Positions 62,903 to 64,000 of a stretch of DNA of 64,000 bases are shown here, piece after piece. Origin of the DNA: Caprimulgus europaeus (Eukaryota; Chordata; Aves; Caprimulgiformes; Caprimulgidae); the NCBI GenBank assembly GCA_907165065.1, contig OU015540.1:5812001-5876000 (forward strand). Direction: 5' to 3'. Position numbers and translations under genes: made by a program. How positions within the stretch are numbered: the stretch's first letter is position 1; every line of letters begins with the position of its first letter. The notes under the pieces were generated by a model that saw only the letters and a program-made list of their open reading frames with translations, did not search any database and was not told where the DNA came from.

Positions 62903-64000
62903 TCAGGACTTTTGCTGGGCAGAGACGCCCTTCCAGTAGTCTAAGATGTCGTGAAGATCCTCGTCTTTGGCAAACTGGACCTTTTTGCGTAGGGCGTGGC
63001 CGGCTGCCATGTACTCCTCCTCGTCTTTGTGCCGCTTGCGGTTGAGTTTGAAGCGCTCCCAGATGCTGTGCGATGGTTTGCAGGTGTACTCTGGGCTGGA
63101 GGTGTAGCTCAGGTTGTGATATTGAGGCGAGAGCTGGGAATAGGCCAGGTCTCTGGGGCGAGGACGGGTCAGAGGCTCCAGGATGGAGGGCTTTCGCCCC
63201 ACCATGCTGTCGTGCTGCTCCCCTTGGTGCGAGCCGGGGTACGAGTGGCGGTGTTCACTGTACTGACGGATCTTCTCCGCCTCTGCCCGCAGGATGGCCG
63301 CGGCCGGTGTCACAGTGAGGATGGTGTCGGTGGTGGGGGACGTCTTCTCGATGTATTTGGCTTCTGATTTGTGGCCCGATCCCTCGGAGCGGTAGGACCT
63401 GGGGCTCCGTATAGAGCCACTGGAAGAGGTGCTGGAGCGTTTAGGGGCTGCCTCCATGCTGTGGTGCCGCTGGAGAGGGTGGCTGTAGCTTTCCTTGTAG
63501 ACGGGGGAGAGGAATCCATGCTTGCTAGGGATCTGCTCTGATAAGAGCACCAGCTGAGGCTCCACCGTGGAGACTGCCCCCGATTTCACGCCTTGGAAGG
63601 AGGTGGACTCAGATTTCAAGGCATCGATGCAGTTGTTGATGATCTGGTTCACTTTGTCCACCTCCTTGGCAATGGTGGAGATCTCGGCCACGGAGCTCTG
63701 GGTGTCTGGCGGCAGGGACAGCTCACAGTCTCGCCTCTCTGGCTGCTCACCCGTCCTCACCTCCATATAGTTGCCCTTGGTGGCCTTGGGGGTCTCGCTG
63801 CTGTCAATCAGCTTGTACTGCTCAACCTCACCAGCAGAAGGCAGGTAGGGGATGCGGGTCACCGTCTCCCCACCCAGTATCTGTCCCTGAGACAGCTGGG
63901 TGATGCTGGTGGTCTCCATTTCTGGTCCATATTTCAGCTCAATGATGGTCTTCTTCATGCTGCCAGCAGCCTTTTTGTGCTTCTCCTCCTGCTGGCGCCT
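62903..64000 (-). CDS. ELFN1: ELFN1 C-terminal cytoplasmic region (partial; 5' part beyond window)
   Basis: ELFN1 is a single-pass postsynaptic adhesion protein (LRRs, fibronectin III, transmembrane helix, long cytoplasmic tail). It recruits presynaptic group III mGluRs, and the family also binds protein phosphatase 1. Here 365 residues and a TGA are encoded without interruption up to the window edge, starting in frame with the basic juxtamembrane RRQQEEKHKK. The family is about 820-830 residues, so this is nearly the whole intracellular tail. Visible features are a conserved EISTIAKEVDKVNQIINNC segment, a Ser/Arg-rich stretch, LTRPRPRDLAYSQLSPQYH, and a PP1-docking RVxF motif KVQF (62972-62983) just before the acidic LHDILDYWKG terminus. 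The first methionine in this frame (63958) is internal, not the start. ELFN2 is the close paralogue; sequence recall and the neighbouring MAD1L1 favour ELFN1. Confidence 0.88.
   Translation of the reverse strand, partial: RRQQEEKHKKAAGSMKKTIIELKYGPEMETTSITQLSQGQILGGETVTRIPYLPSAGEVEQYKLIDSSETPKATKGNYMEVRTGEQPERRDCELSLPPDTQSSVAEISTIAKEVDKVNQIINNCIDALKSESTSFQGVKSGAVSTVEPQLVLLSEQIPSKHGFLSPVYKESYSHPLQRHHSMEAAPKRSSTSSSGSIRSPRSYRSEGSGHKSEAKYIEKTSPTTDTILTVTPAAAILRAEAEKIRQYSEHRHSYPGSHQGEQHDSMVGRKPSILEPLTRPRPRDLAYSQLSPQYHNLSYTSSPEYTCKPSHSIWERFKLNRKRHKDEEEYMAAGHALRKKVQFAKDEDLHDILDYWKGVSAQQKS
62972..62983 (-). other. ELFN1: PP1-docking RVxF motif (KVQF)
   Basis: Encodes KVQF, 23-26 residues from the C terminus, with basic residues before it (LRKKVQF), as expected for protein phosphatase 1 docking. 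ELFN1 and ELFN2 are known as PPP1R28 and PPP1R29. Confidence 0.8.

Noticed and set aside
62996..63367. 123-codon plus-strand open frame
   Set aside because: It is the antisense shadow of the ELFN1 coding sequence.

Overview
This is vertebrate, almost certainly avian, nuclear DNA. Three CR1 non-LTR retrotransposon fragments with the bird-type 3' end (ATTCTATG repeats, or their complement) mark it as avian. Genes are sparse and intron-rich, and I recognise no bacterial or viral gene. I cannot name the species from sequence alone.

Two protein-coding genes are supported, and both are cut by the window. (1) The terminal coding exon of MAD1L1 (spindle-checkpoint protein MAD1) lies on the plus strand at 41698-41856. 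It has a strong splice acceptor in front of it and a 3' UTR ending near an AATAAA at 42777. (2) The cytoplasmic C-terminal 365 residues of ELFN1 (a synaptic LRR/fibronectin transmembrane protein and protein phosphatase 1 regulator) lie on the minus strand at 62903-64000 and run off the right edge. An A/U-rich 3' UTR follows at lower coordinates. The two genes converge tail to tail, as I recall them doing in mammals, and each identification supports the other.

Layout. 1-41697 is read as the last intron of MAD1L1. No other MAD1L1 exon was recognised in it, so this intron exceeds 41.6 kb. It holds simple repeats, two CR1 3' ends on the minus strand (36.7 and 38.25 kb), two old MIR/L2-like SINE copies (18.6 and 24.0 kb) and AT-rich blocks that look like conserved non-coding elements. 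It also holds a minus-strand open frame near 22.3-22.6 kb that ends in a good splice donor and is the only non-MAD1L1/ELFN1 exon candidate I would follow up. 41857-42800 is the MAD1L1 3' UTR. 42801-62100 is intergenic: a CR1 copy of about 820 bp with a broken ORF2 tail (50214-51036), an 18-bp minisatellite, a third SINE copy (60.5 kb), a perfect CRE site, potential G-quadruplexes, and an AT-rich block with two POU octamer sites near 49.5 kb.

The two genes act in unrelated processes (mitotic checkpoint; synapse organisation) and nothing here suggests joint function. I found no previously undescribed system. The many open frames of 60-280 codons elsewhere lack splice context, recognisable domains and protein-like composition, and are treated as chance.
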